The notes under the pieces are model-generated. The model saw nothing but the letters and a program-made list of their open reading frames with translations. It was not told the DNA's origin and did not search any database. Source: Palaeococcus ferrophilus DSM 13482 (lineage in GTDB: Archaea > Methanobacteriota_B > Thermococci > Thermococcales > Thermococcaceae). From it: a DNA stretch of 64,000 nucleotides. The DNA lies in NCBI RefSeq assembly GCF_000966265.1, contig NZ_LANF01000009.1:1-64000 (forward strand). The letters run 5' to 3'. Below are positions 16,813 through 25,569 of the stretch, piece after piece. How positions within the stretch are numbered: the first letter of the stretch is position 1; every line of letters begins with the position of its first letter. The position numbers and the translations under genes were made by a program.

Positions 16813-17622
<810 letters not shown>

Positions 17623-17625
<3 letters not shown>

Positions 17626-17652
17626 TAACTTCTGGAGAAGAAAACGTTATCA
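17623..17652. promoter_or_regulatory. Palindrome TGATAAC-N16-GTTATCA before a toxin-antitoxin pair
   Basis: The 7-bp arms at 17623-17629 and 17646-17652 flank an inner TTCT/AGAA repeat. The site spans the DUF62 stop codon and ends about 30 bp before the antitoxin ATG, where a VapB-type autorepressor would bind. It could instead form an RNA hairpin. Inference from position. Confidence 0.4.
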
Positions 17653-17683
17653 GCTCTGAAGACGATATGGAAGTGGTGGGAAA

Positions 17684-17884
17684 ATGGGAGAGATAGAAGT
17701 TAGGGTAGTAGTTCCAGACGGGATGGAAGAAATTTTCGAAAGGGAGCTGTCGGCGATTCTTGAGGCTCTCTGGAAGGCCAAGAAAAAGCCGAGGGTAAAA
17801 GTCGATGACGTATTCGGAATGATGCCCTCCAAAAAATCGGCAAAAGAACTGAGGATGGAGTTCTATGAAGAGGTATTTGGTTGA
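17684..17884 (+). CDS. Putative VapB-type antitoxin
   Basis: A 66-residue protein (MGEIEVRVVVPDGMEEIFER) with a helical, basic C-terminal part (KKKPRVKVDDVFGMMPSKKS). It overlaps the following PIN toxin by 20 bp, the standard antitoxin position and size. The short N-terminal strand may serve in dimerisation. The family is assigned by context more than by sequence. GGTGGG precedes the ATG. Confidence 0.75.
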   Translation: MGEIEVRVVVPDGMEEIFERELSAILEALWKAKKKPRVKVDDVFGMMPSKKSAKELRMEFYEEVFG

Positions 17885-18332
17885 TTCTTCGGTCATCCTA
17901 GAGGCCCTCAGAGGGAATCCCCATGCGAAGGAACTGCTGGAGTCCATAGAAAACGATCCGAAGTTCATAAACCCCGTGATCTTCAGCGAAGTCCTCTTTG
18001 TGTTCCTTAAACAAATAACCGGAAAGAGCTACTTAACACTCAGAAATAACGTGAGGGAAATAAAGGTACACAAAGGTAAAATTGAGAAGCTCTACCTCTT
18101 CCTAAGAGACAACTTCGTGGAACTGCCGATTACCGAAGAGATCAGCGATATGGCCTTTGGATTCCTTAAGAAATATGCCCTCCTTCCGAACGATGCAATA
18201 ATCTTAGCAACCGCCAAGTTTTATGAGCTCTCACTTGTCTCTATGGACTCGGATTTTGAGAGGGCATCAACCTCAGAGGGAATTGACTGCGTCTGTAGTG
18301 TAGGCAACCGTGGAGGTGAAAGCAATGGTTAA
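17865..18332 (+). CDS. vapC: VapC-type PIN-domain toxin
   Basis: A 155-residue PIN protein: KRYLVDSSVILEALRGN has the first Asp, FSEVLF the Glu, and LLPNDAIILATAKFYEL with SMDSDFERA the remaining acidic residues. This fits the VapC ribonuclease set. GGAG sits four bases before ATG 17865. The coding sequence is A/T-richer than its neighbours. Its last 8 bp overlap nadM, so expression of the NAD gene may depend on this module's transcript. Confidence 0.87.
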   Translation: MKRYLVDSSVILEALRGNPHAKELLESIENDPKFINPVIFSEVLFVFLKQITGKSYLTLRNNVREIKVHKGKIEKLYLFLRDNFVELPITEEISDMAFGFLKKYALLPNDAIILATAKFYELSLVSMDSDFERASTSEGIDCVCSVGNRGGESNG

Positions 18333-18891
18333 GCGTGGTCTCTTCGTGGGCCGCTTCCAGCCCGTGCACAACGGACACCTGAAGGCGCTTGAATTTGTTT
18401 TTTCCCAGGTTGATGAGGTGATAATCGGCATCGGGAGTGCTCAGGCAAGCCACACCTTGAAGAACCCCTTCACGACGAGCGAGAGGATGGAGATGCTCAT
18501 AAGGGCGTTGAACGAGACCCACCTCGCGGACAAGCGCTACTACCTGATTCCCCTGCCAGACATAAACTTCAACGCCATATGGGCGACCTACGTGGTGAGC
18601 ATGGTACCAAGGTTTGACGTCGTCTTCACGGGTAACTCCCTCGTTGCCCAGCTCTTCCGCGAGAAGGGCTACGAGGTCATCGTCCAGCCGATGTTCAGGA
18701 AGGACATTCTCTCTGCCACGGAGATAAGGAGGCGGATGATTGAGGGGGAGCCCTGGGAAGAGCTTGTCCCTAAAAGCGTCGCCGGGTTCATCAGGGAAAT
18801 CAAGGGCTGTGAGAGAATAAGGATGCTCGCGACGAACCTCGAAAAGAACGAGAAGGAGCTCCAGGCACCTATAAGGATTCCTGAGTTCTGA
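18325..18891 (+). CDS. nadM: Nicotinamide-nucleotide adenylyltransferase
   Basis: A 188-residue archaeal NMN adenylyltransferase making NAD from NMN and ATP. The nucleotidyltransferase signature GRFQPVHNGHLKAL (HxGH) is near residue 10, and the C-terminal ISTMT-like motif appears as LSATEIRRRM. ATG 18325 follows GGAGGTGA, which lies inside vapC. GTG 18310 is in frame but has no such site. Confidence 0.95.
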   Translation: MVKRGLFVGRFQPVHNGHLKALEFVFSQVDEVIIGIGSAQASHTLKNPFTTSERMEMLIRALNETHLADKRYYLIPLPDINFNAIWATYVVSMVPRFDVVFTGNSLVAQLFREKGYEVIVQPMFRKDILSATEIRRRMIEGEPWEELVPKSVAGFIREIKGCERIRMLATNLEKNEKELQAPIRIPEF

Positions 18892-18942
18892 GGGATGAGG
18901 TGAGGGGATGGAACCTCGGGGGTTGCCCTCAAAAAATTTATC

Positions 18943-19033
18943 GGGCCGTGGAGAGAAAAGGACTTCGTTGAAGCGGCCCTATTTTAAGCCGGGAGCTTGT
19001 TGAGGCTCCCATCAGATGGACGTCTTAACCGGC
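18943..19033 (+). other. Highly structured intergenic segment, candidate ncRNA or leader
   Basis: Between nadM and the ABC exporter. Hairpin 1 pairs GGGCCG (18943-18948) with CGGCCC (18974-18979), stacked on CTTC/GAAG (18963-18966/18970-18973). Hairpin 2 pairs GGGAGC (18991-18996) with GCTCCC (19005-19010). GCCGG (18988-18992) could alternatively pair with CCGGC (19029-19033) around CCAT/ATGG. A TATA-like AATTTATC lies at about 18934-18941. The exporter's own TATA (TATTTATAAT, about 19036-19045) begins right after. No known RNA family recognised. Confidence 0.4.
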
Positions 19034-19067
19034 AGATATTTATAATGGCGGGCACAACGTTTCCACC

Positions 19068-20807
19068 ATGGGCGACTCGCTGCGGCAACTCAAAAGGCTG
19101 TTGGGCTATCTAAGGGAGCACAGACCCCACTTCATTGCGGGCCTATTCTTGGTCCTCCTGATGTCCTACACCAACGGCGTAATCCCCGTCCTCATAAGGG
19201 AGGCGATAGACGGGGGAATAACCACCGGAGAGTACCGCATCGCTATCCGCTACGCCCTTCTCGTCCTCCTCGTTGCGGTTCTCAACGGGGCATTCAGCTT
19301 CAGCGGGCGTTATCTCCTCGTAAGGGCGGCCCAGCACGCAGTCTACCACCTCCGTATGGACGCTTTTAAGGCAATTCAGCGGCACAGAATGGAGTTCTTC
19401 GACAGGACCTACTCGGGCCAGCTAATAAGCAGGATAACCAACGACACGGAGAGGATAACGCGCTTTTTATCGTTCCGAGTGAGGATGTTCGTCTACTCCG
19501 TCTTCCTCATCATAGTCTCGCTCTACTACATGGCACGCATGAACCGGGCCCTTACGGCTGTCGCCCTCGTCACGATAGCCCTCGTGGTCGCTTTAAACAC
19601 CACCTACGCGAGGAAAGTGAGGCCCATCTACGACAGGGTGAGACACCAGACCGGAGTCATAGCCTCGGTTTCAACGGGCAGCATAGCGGGAGTTAAGACG
19701 ATAAAGGCCCTCTCCGTGGAGGAAGAAATCCAGGGGAAGTTCCAGAGAGAGAACGAGGAACTCTACTCCCTCAACGTCGAGGCCACCAAGATAACGGCCC
19801 TCTACGGAAACGCGCCCTTCCTGATCATGGGAATAGCTATGAGCGCCATGCTCTACTACGGCGGGAGGGCGATAATGGCTCAAAACCTGACCGTCGGAGA
19901 GCTTACAGCCTTTCTGACCTACATGCTCACCATGACGTGGCCCCTTAGGGCTTTGGGCTTCACGATAGGCGACATCCAGAGGAGCTTAGCGGCAGCATCA
20001 AGGCTCTTCGAGGTGATTGATTCGGCCCCGGAACACATCGACCCGCCTGACGCTGTAGAGCTCACCAATCCGCGCGGGGAAATAGAGTTCAGGGACGTTT
20101 ACCTAACCTACCACACCGGGAAGACGGTCCTCAAGGGGCTTAACCTTAAAATCCGGCCGGGTGAGAGAGTCCTAATAACCGGTCCGCCCGGTTCCGGGAA
20201 GAGCACCCTGCTGAAGCTCATAGCGCGCTTTTACGAACCCGAAAAGGGGAAAGTGCTGATTGACGGCGTGGACGTGGGCAAAATAAAGACCTCCAGCCTC
20301 AGAAAAACCGTCGCCTACGTCCCGCAGGAGCCCTTCATCTTCAACAGGAGCCTGAGGGAGAACATAGCGCTGGCAAACCCCGACGCGAGCCTTGAGGAGA
20401 TTATCAGAGCGGCCAAAATAGCGAAAATCCACGACTTCATCTCCTCGCTTCCAGAGGGTTACGATACGGTTGTCGGTGAGAAGGGCGTAACCCTCTCCGG
20501 AGGCCAGAGGCAGAGGATAGCTCTGGCGAGGGCCCTCCTCCTAGAGCCGAAGATAATCCTCCTTGATGATCCTGTCTCAAACCTCGACGCAAAGACCGAG
20601 GAGAGCCTGGTCGAAGACCTTAGGGACATCCTTGAGGGCAAGACCGCAATAATCGTCTCCCAGAGGCTCTCGATGGCGAGGCTCGTTGATAGGGTTATCG
20701 TGATGGTCGATGGAAGGGTTGTGGAGGACGGAAAGCCGGAGGCGCTGGCAGGGAAAGGCGGGCTCTTCAGCGAGATGCTCGGCAGGGGTGGGTGGAATGG
20801 AAGGTAA
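19068..20807 (+). CDS. ABC exporter half-transporter 1 (degenerate Walker B)
   Basis: A 579-residue fused membrane/ATPase protein: about six helices (residues 20-310), then an NBD with Walker A GPPGSGKST, signature LSGGQRQRIALARAL and Walker B ILLDDPVSNLD. The usual catalytic Glu after Walker B is Asp here, the mark of the non-hydrolysing site in heterodimeric exporters. The partner overlaps by 11 bp. The start ATG lies about 25-30 bp after TATTTATAAT, so the mRNA has almost no leader. Substrates of such pairs are drugs, peptides or lipids; not predictable here. Confidence 0.92.
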   Translation: MGDSLRQLKRLLGYLREHRPHFIAGLFLVLLMSYTNGVIPVLIREAIDGGITTGEYRIAIRYALLVLLVAVLNGAFSFSGRYLLVRAAQHAVYHLRMDAFKAIQRHRMEFFDRTYSGQLISRITNDTERITRFLSFRVRMFVYSVFLIIVSLYYMARMNRALTAVALVTIALVVALNTTYARKVRPIYDRVRHQTGVIASVSTGSIAGVKTIKALSVEEEIQGKFQRENEELYSLNVEATKITALYGNAPFLIMGIAMSAMLYYGGRAIMAQNLTVGELTAFLTYMLTMTWPLRALGFTIGDIQRSLAAASRLFEVIDSAPEHIDPPDAVELTNPRGEIEFRDVYLTYHTGKTVLKGLNLKIRPGERVLITGPPGSGKSTLLKLIARFYEPEKGKVLIDGVDVGKIKTSSLRKTVAYVPQEPFIFNRSLRENIALANPDASLEEIIRAAKIAKIHDFISSLPEGYDTVVGEKGVTLSGGQRQRIALARALLLEPKIILLDDPVSNLDAKTEESLVEDLRDILEGKTAIIVSQRLSMARLVDRVIVMVDGRVVEDGKPEALAGKGGLFSEMLGRGGWNGR

Positions 20808-22554
20808 GTCGTCCCTCTCGCTCCTCAGGAGGTTCATAGGCGAGGCCCTCTCCCACAGGAAAACCCTCGCGATAGTAGTTGTGAGCATAGTGGGCTCCGC
20901 CCTGGCTACCCTAGCGCCACCCTACATCCTGAGTATAGCGATTGACCGCTACATCCTGGCCGGCAATTATTCCCGCTTCTGGGTCATAGGCCTGCTCTAC
21001 CTTGCCTCTCTCGTGGCCCAGTGGTTCTTCGCGACGCTTCAAACCTTCTACATCGAGGTCTTCGGCCAGAAGGTGCTCCGCGATTTGAGGGCGAGGCTCC
21101 ACGAGAAGGTTCTTCGCTCGAGTCTGAACTTCTTCAAGGACAAATCAACCGGGGACCTCGTGTCGAGGATAGTGAACGACACGGGAATAGTGAACGACAT
21201 CCTAGTTTCGGGCCTCCTGGGGGGCCTTGGAAGTCTGCTCAGCCTCACGGGCATAATCATCGCCATGTTCCTCCTCGACGTTAAGCTAACCCTCGTGACC
21301 CTCACGAGCGTTCCGCTGATGGTCCTTGTAGCTTATTACTTCGGGGGGAAGATGAGGAGGGCCTACAGGGAGACGAGGCAGAAGATAGCGAGGATTTCGA
21401 GCGTCGTGGAGGAGAGCGTCGCCGGTGTGGAGACCATAAGGGCCTTCGGCAGGGAGGGTGAAGCGGAACGGGAGTTCTCAAAGGTGTCAAGGGAGACGAT
21501 AAAGGCCTACCTCAGGGTGGCAGTGTACATGGGCCTCTTCTGGCCGCTCATGAACATAACCAGCCTGCTCTCTGTGATAGTCGTCATGGCCTACGGTGGC
21601 TACCTTGCCTACCGGGGCGCGGTTAGCGTTGGCGTCGTAGTTGCCTTCATCCAGTACGCCCAGCGCTTCCGCGGGCCCATAAACAACGTCGTGAGCATGT
21701 ACGACAGCCTCCAGTCGGCTTTGGCCGCTCTGGAGAGGATATACGAGGTTCTGGATGACGGGAACGTGGAGGACTACTCGGGAAAGGACGTCGAGAGGTT
21801 GAAGGGCGAGCTCACGTTGGAGAACGTCTGGTTCGAGTATGAGGAGGGCATCCCCGTTCTCAAGGGGATAAACCTCCACATTCCTCCCGCCACGAAGGTG
21901 GCCGTTGTTGGAAAGACGGGGGCCGGGAAGACCACGATAGCCAGCTTGATAATGCGCTTCTACGACCCGACGAGCGGCAGGATACTCTACGATGGCCTCG
22001 ACGGGAGGGAGATTAGCAGAAGGGGCGTGAGGAAGAGAATCGGCTACGTCCCGCAGGAGACCTACCTCTTCCCGGGCACCATAATGGAGAACATCCTCAT
22101 GGCGAACCCCGGGGCGAGGGAGGAGGACGTGGTAAGGGTATGCAGACAGCTCGGCGTCCACGGGTTCATAGAGAGGCTCCCGCAGGGCTACAACACCTCC
22201 GCGGGAGAGGCCGGAAAGCTCCTCTCCGTTGGGGAAAGGCAGCTCATTTCCCTCGCGAGGGCGCTTTTAAAGGATCCCGACATAGTAATCCTCGATGAGG
22301 CGCTCTCAAGCGTTGACCCGAAGACCGAAAGGTTGGTGCAGGATGCTATGCTCAGGCTGATGGAGGGCAGGACGAGCATCATAATCGCCCATCGCCTCGG
22401 GATAACGCGCTTCGCCGACAAGGTCGTCGTGGTTGAGGATGGAAGAATAGTGGAGGAAGGCTCTCCGGAGGAGCTGCTCGCGAGGAGGGGCCACTTCTAC
22501 AGGCTCTACACATCGCAGATGGGAGAGGCGCTTGCCACCCAAACAAATTTATAA
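20797..22554 (+). CDS. ABC exporter half-transporter 2 (canonical Walker B, altered signature)
   Basis: A 585-residue partner with six helices and an NBD: Walker A GKTGAGKTT, Walker B IVILDEALSSVD with the catalytic Glu, and signature LSVGERQLISLARAL, which departs from LSGGQ. Combined with the first subunit this gives one competent and one degenerate ATP site. ATG 20797 overlaps the previous gene; longer in-frame starts would lie deep within it. A small acidic-protein gene follows after 33 bp. Confidence 0.93.
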   Translation: MEGKSSLSLLRRFIGEALSHRKTLAIVVVSIVGSALATLAPPYILSIAIDRYILAGNYSRFWVIGLLYLASLVAQWFFATLQTFYIEVFGQKVLRDLRARLHEKVLRSSLNFFKDKSTGDLVSRIVNDTGIVNDILVSGLLGGLGSLLSLTGIIIAMFLLDVKLTLVTLTSVPLMVLVAYYFGGKMRRAYRETRQKIARISSVVEESVAGVETIRAFGREGEAEREFSKVSRETIKAYLRVAVYMGLFWPLMNITSLLSVIVVMAYGGYLAYRGAVSVGVVVAFIQYAQRFRGPINNVVSMYDSLQSALAALERIYEVLDDGNVEDYSGKDVERLKGELTLENVWFEYEEGIPVLKGINLHIPPATKVAVVGKTGAGKTTIASLIMRFYDPTSGRILYDGLDGREISRRGVRKRIGYVPQETYLFPGTIMENILMANPGAREEDVVRVCRQLGVHGFIERLPQGYNTSAGEAGKLLSVGERQLISLARALLKDPDIVILDEALSSVDPKTERLVQDAMLRLMEGRTSIIIAHRLGITRFADKVVVVEDGRIVEEGSPEELLARRGHFYRLYTSQMGEALATQTNL

Positions 22555-22587
22555 ATCCGGAGAGGTAACCCATGTTGAGGTGGTTCC

Positions 22588-22728
22588 ATGCAGCCTCCCA
22601 AGAAAAAGAAGGTTGAGGAGATAGAGGACGAGCTCTTCGAGGACGAGGAGGAGTGGGAAGAGGAGGAATTTGAGGACGACTGGGAAGACGAGTGGGAGGA
22701 TGAGTGGGAAGAAGACTGGGAGGATTGA
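22588..22728 (+). CDS. 46-residue Asp/Glu/Trp-rich protein
   Basis: ATG 22588 follows GAGGTG at ideal spacing. After a basic QPPKKKKV head, about 35 of the remaining residues are acidic or Trp, in repeats such as EEWEEEEF and DDWEDEWEDEWEEDW. The net charge is extreme and there is no hydrophobic core, so it should be disordered unless bound to a cationic partner. It lies 33 bp after the exporter pair and may be cotranscribed. No family recognised; the good ribosome binding site and ordered repeats favour a real gene. Confidence 0.65.
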   Translation: MQPPKKKKVEEIEDELFEDEEEWEEEEFEDDWEDEWEDEWEEDWED

Positions 22729-22752
22729 GCTTTTTTCACATTCTCCGGCACT

Positions 22753-23319
22753 TCACTCTATACGCACTCTTCTCGCGACTCCCCTTTCCTCGAGGACCGA
22801 TGCAAGGGAACGCGGGAGAACTACCATGTCCCCCTCCCTGAAGGGGCCGTGCTCGTTTAGTTCCTCATCGAAGATCCTGGGAATGTCGGCCTCTATTATG
22901 TAGGCCTCCCTGATGGTTCTCTTAACTTCCACGCTCTCCTCCATGGTCTCCTCAACGTGAACCTCCTCTGGAACCCCTGAGGGGAGTTCCTCCCTGTTGA
23001 TGAAGGCCACAAGAAGCGAGAAGACCCTTCTCTCCTCGGGCGTCATGGGCGCCGGAACGCCCCTAACCGCGAGGTCAACGATTTTGTGAAGGCGGGTGCG
23101 TATTATCTCCCTCACGAGCTTCTCGGCTATCTTAAGCTCGGCCAGGGCGAGTCTCTCCTCAACGTCCTCGCCCCTCTCACCTGCCCCCTCTGCCTTGAAC
23201 TTCAGGGCTTTTTCGAGGGCCTCAAACTCACGGTAGAAGCCCTCGTCCAGGGGCTCAAGCTCAGTGCTCCCCAGTTCTCTCTCCAACAGCTCCCTCAGCT
23301 GGATTATGTCCAAGCCCAT
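22753..23319 (-). CDS. gins51: GINS complex subunit GINS51 (Gins15)
   Basis: A 188-residue protein. An N-terminal helical A domain (IQLRELLERELGSTELEPLD, then LAELKIAEKLVREIIRTRLH) is joined to a C-terminal small B domain (EHGPFREGDMVVLPRSLASVLEERGVARRV). This layout and its place right after PCNA identify the archaeal GINS51 subunit of the replicative CMG helicase. ATG 23319 is preceded by an in-frame GTG at 23322; the choice is open. Confidence 0.85.
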   Translation of the reverse strand: MGLDIIQLRELLERELGSTELEPLDEGFYREFEALEKALKFKAEGAGERGEDVEERLALAELKIAEKLVREIIRTRLHKIVDLAVRGVPAPMTPEERRVFSLLVAFINREELPSGVPEEVHVEETMEESVEVKRTIREAYIIEADIPRIFDEELNEHGPFREGDMVVLPRSLASVLEERGVARRVRIE

Positions 23320-23340
23320 CACCCAAAAAAGATTAGGGGG

Positions 23341-24087
23341 TCACTCCTCCACGCGAGGAGCGAGGAGGAAGGTCAGTCTTCCCTCGTCCCTTACGGGGTA
23401 GTCCATCTGGAGGGGCATCTCCGTGCCGAAGCGGAGGATGACCTCATCAGCCTTTCCAATGCCCTTAACCATGTCGGCGAGGTAGCTTATGCCGTAGGCA
23501 CTCCTGGTTTCTTCCTCAACCTCTATGTCGAGGAGGCCCTCGTCCTCGAGGGTGAGCTTAATCTCAACCTCCTGGGTTTCCCCCTCAGCCTTGAAGACGA
23601 GCTCGTTTTCCTTCGCGATGAGCTTTATGCTGTCGCTGACGAGGGAAGCGTCCTTGACAGCCTCCTTTATGACCTCGCCAAGGATAACGGCCTTGGCCGT
23701 GAAGGGAAGCTCCGGAAGGTCGAGCTCAAGCTCCTCAACGTCAATGAGAGGAAGCTTGAACTTCCTGGTGGCGGTGCCCTGGAGGACTATCTCGAGGTAG
23801 TTCTCCTTTCCCTTGCGGAGCACGAGGGTGTCCTTGCCGGAGGCTCTCTTGAGAACCTTCTTGAAGTGGTCTATGTTAACGCCAACGGTCTCCTCCCCGT
23901 CAACGGAGTACTTCGAGAAGATGTTCTCGGGGAGGTCGAGGTCTATGAGCACGACCCTGCTCGGGTCCATGGCGCGCATGCTTATTCCGTTCTCGGTGAC
24001 CTTAAAGGCCGCCTCGTCGATGAGGTTGCTGGCAGTGGCTATCAGATCCGCAAAATCCTTTGCACCATCGAAAACTATCTCGAACAT
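23341..24087 (-). CDS. pcn: DNA sliding clamp PCNA
   Basis: A 248-residue PCNA with two repeated clamp domains: FEIVFDGAKDFADLIATAS, the interdomain connector near residues 115-130 (LPELPFTAK region), and the C-terminal FLLAPRVEE tail. It tethers polymerase, FEN-1, ligase and repair enzymes. Located between a 53-residue protein and GINS51 on one transcript that begins with TFS. Confidence 0.97.
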   Translation of the reverse strand: MFEIVFDGAKDFADLIATASNLIDEAAFKVTENGISMRAMDPSRVVLIDLDLPENIFSKYSVDGEETVGVNIDHFKKVLKRASGKDTLVLRKGKENYLEIVLQGTATRKFKLPLIDVEELELDLPELPFTAKAVILGEVIKEAVKDASLVSDSIKLIAKENELVFKAEGETQEVEIKLTLEDEGLLDIEVEEETRSAYGISYLADMVKGIGKADEVILRFGTEMPLQMDYPVRDEGRLTFLLAPRVEE

Positions 24088-24090
24088 ACC

Positions 24091-24252
24091 TTATCCCTCC
24101 ATCCCCTCTATTATTCTAAGCATCAATTTAATTCTTTCTTTCCCTCTCCACAAATAAGCCTTTCCGTTGTTGGTGTCGGGTGTCCTGAGGTAGGCCTCCT
24201 CAAGCTCCTTCAGAGCCTTCTCCGCGAGGCGCTTCAGGACTTCGTCCCTCAT
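24091..24252 (-). CDS. 53-residue conserved-position protein of unknown function
   Basis: The frame opens with ATG 24252 overlapping the TFS stop (ATGA) and ends 3 bp before PCNA. The product is helical and basic/acidic: MRDEVLKRLAEKALKELEEA, then a short loop PDTNNGKAYLWRGKER and a final helix. Tight coupling to TFS and PCNA argues it is a gene. The Lys/Arg loop might touch nucleic acid, but no function is assigned. Confidence 0.7.
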   Translation of the reverse strand: MRDEVLKRLAEKALKELEEAYLRTPDTNNGKAYLWRGKERIKLMLRIIEGMEG

Positions 24253-24578
24253 TCGTAGCTCCTCCACGTGTGGCCGCACTTGGTGCACTTGTAGAATATG
24301 GTCGAAGGCTCATCACCAGCCCTCGTCTGGAGCTCCCACCAGTAGGCCTCCTCGTTGCCGCACTTGGGGCACTTGACCTTGGCTATGGGAAGTGTTCTGA
24401 CGTCCTCCTCGACCACGATAACGCCCTCGTCGGGCTTGTGCTCAACCGTCTTCTTGACCTTGTACGCCTCGGCCTTCTCGGGGTCAATGGGTTCCTCGTA
24501 ACCGCAGCGCCTGCACACGAGCACTCCCCTCTTCCTGTCGGGAATCATGACACTTCCACACTTGGGGCAGAACCTCAT
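24249..24578 (-). CDS. tfs: Transcription factor S (TFS/TFIIS-like)
   Basis: A 109-residue protein with two zinc ribbons: CPKCGSVM...CRRCG at the N terminus and CPKCGNEEAYWWELQTRAGD...CTKCGHTWRSYE at the C terminus. The RAGDEPST loop contains the Asp-Glu pair that enters the polymerase channel to trigger transcript cleavage of backtracked RNA polymerase. GAGGTGAGAGAAC precedes the ATG. First gene of the TFS-PCNA-GINS51 operon. Confidence 0.96.
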   Translation of the reverse strand: MRFCPKCGSVMIPDRKRGVLVCRRCGYEEPIDPEKAEAYKVKKTVEHKPDEGVIVVEEDVRTLPIAKVKCPKCGNEEAYWWELQTRAGDEPSTIFYKCTKCGHTWRSYE

Positions 24579-24675
24579 GTTCTCTCACCTCTTCTCCAGC
24601 TGGTGGCCACCTATGTCGGAAGTGAATAAAAAGTTTTGCCAAGCCCCCAAAAGAAAGGGGTAAATGGGTAACGGC

Positions 24676-25569
24676 TCACTCCCTCTTGTAGGGCCTTCCA
24701 TCGGCCTTCGGCGGCCTCGCCTTTCCGATGATCCCTGCCACGATGACGAGGGTCATTATGTAGGGCAGCATCAGGATGAACTGCCCCGGGATTATGTGCT
24801 TTGGAGCCAACCAAGTAGCCAGCGCCTCGAAGAAACCGAAGAGCCAGCCGCCGATGAGCGAGACCACGGGGTTCCAGCCGCTGAAGACCATGTTGGCGAG
24901 TGCTATGAAGCCCCTTCCGCCCGACATCGTCTTGTGAACGAGCCCGAGCCAGTCAACGCTCATGTAGGCTCCAGCAAGTCCCGCCAGGGCGTGGCCGTAA
25001 ACCGTTGACCAGAAGCGGTACTTCTCGACGTTTATACCGAGTGCATCGGCCGCCTCCGGATTCTCACCGACGGCCCTAACGCGAAGACCGAGGGGCGTCT
25101 TGAAAAGCACCCACCACGTCACGATGGCGATTATTATGGTCACGAAGACCATGGGGCTGAGCTCCACGGTGGAGGTCTTTATGTGCCACAGCTGGGCGCT
25201 CCCCACGAGCTGGTGCTGGCCCGCGGTTCCCCAGTAGGCGAGTATACCGAAGGGCACGACACCCATGGCGAGGAGGTTTATTCCAATGCCCGGGATAACG
25301 TGGTCTCCCTTGAGATAAACCGTTAGGGCACCGTGGAGCATCCCAAGGAGCATCCCCGTGATAATTCCTCCTACGAGGCCAATGGTTGCGTGTCCGGTGA
25401 GCTCCGCGAATATCGCGCCGAAGAAGGCGCTCATGAGGAGGACGCCCTCGTAGCCTATGCTGACCACACCCGCTCTCTCGCTCCACGCCGCTCCAACGCT
25501 CGTGAGCACTATGGGCACCATGGCCATCAGGGAGGTGAAGAGGATCGTCATTATGTCCACCGCGTTCAT
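24676..25569 (-). CDS. BMP-type nucleoside ABC transporter, permease 2
   Basis: A 297-residue permease with eight or nine hydrophobic segments and the family words GAAWSERAGVVSIGYEGVLL and RAVGENPEAADALGINV. It is the second membrane subunit of a basic-membrane-protein-type importer. The start overlaps the upstream permease by 4 bp. The operon order is lipoprotein, ATPase, permease, permease. Confidence 0.92.
   Translation of the reverse strand: MNAVDIMTILFTSLMAMVPIVLTSVGAAWSERAGVVSIGYEGVLLMSAFFGAIFAELTGHATIGLVGGIITGMLLGMLHGALTVYLKGDHVIPGIGINLLAMGVVPFGILAYWGTAGQHQLVGSAQLWHIKTSTVELSPMVFVTIIIAIVTWWVLFKTPLGLRVRAVGENPEAADALGINVEKYRFWSTVYGHALAGLAGAYMSVDWLGLVHKTMSGGRGFIALANMVFSGWNPVVSLIGGWLFGFFEALATWLAPKHIIPGQFILMLPYIMTLVIVAGIIGKARPPKADGRPYKRE

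Noticed and set aside
18908-19003. 31-codon plus-strand frame after nadM with a fair ribosome site
   Set aside because: It covers the strong hairpins of the structured segment and its composition looks non-coding, so an RNA structure explains it better.
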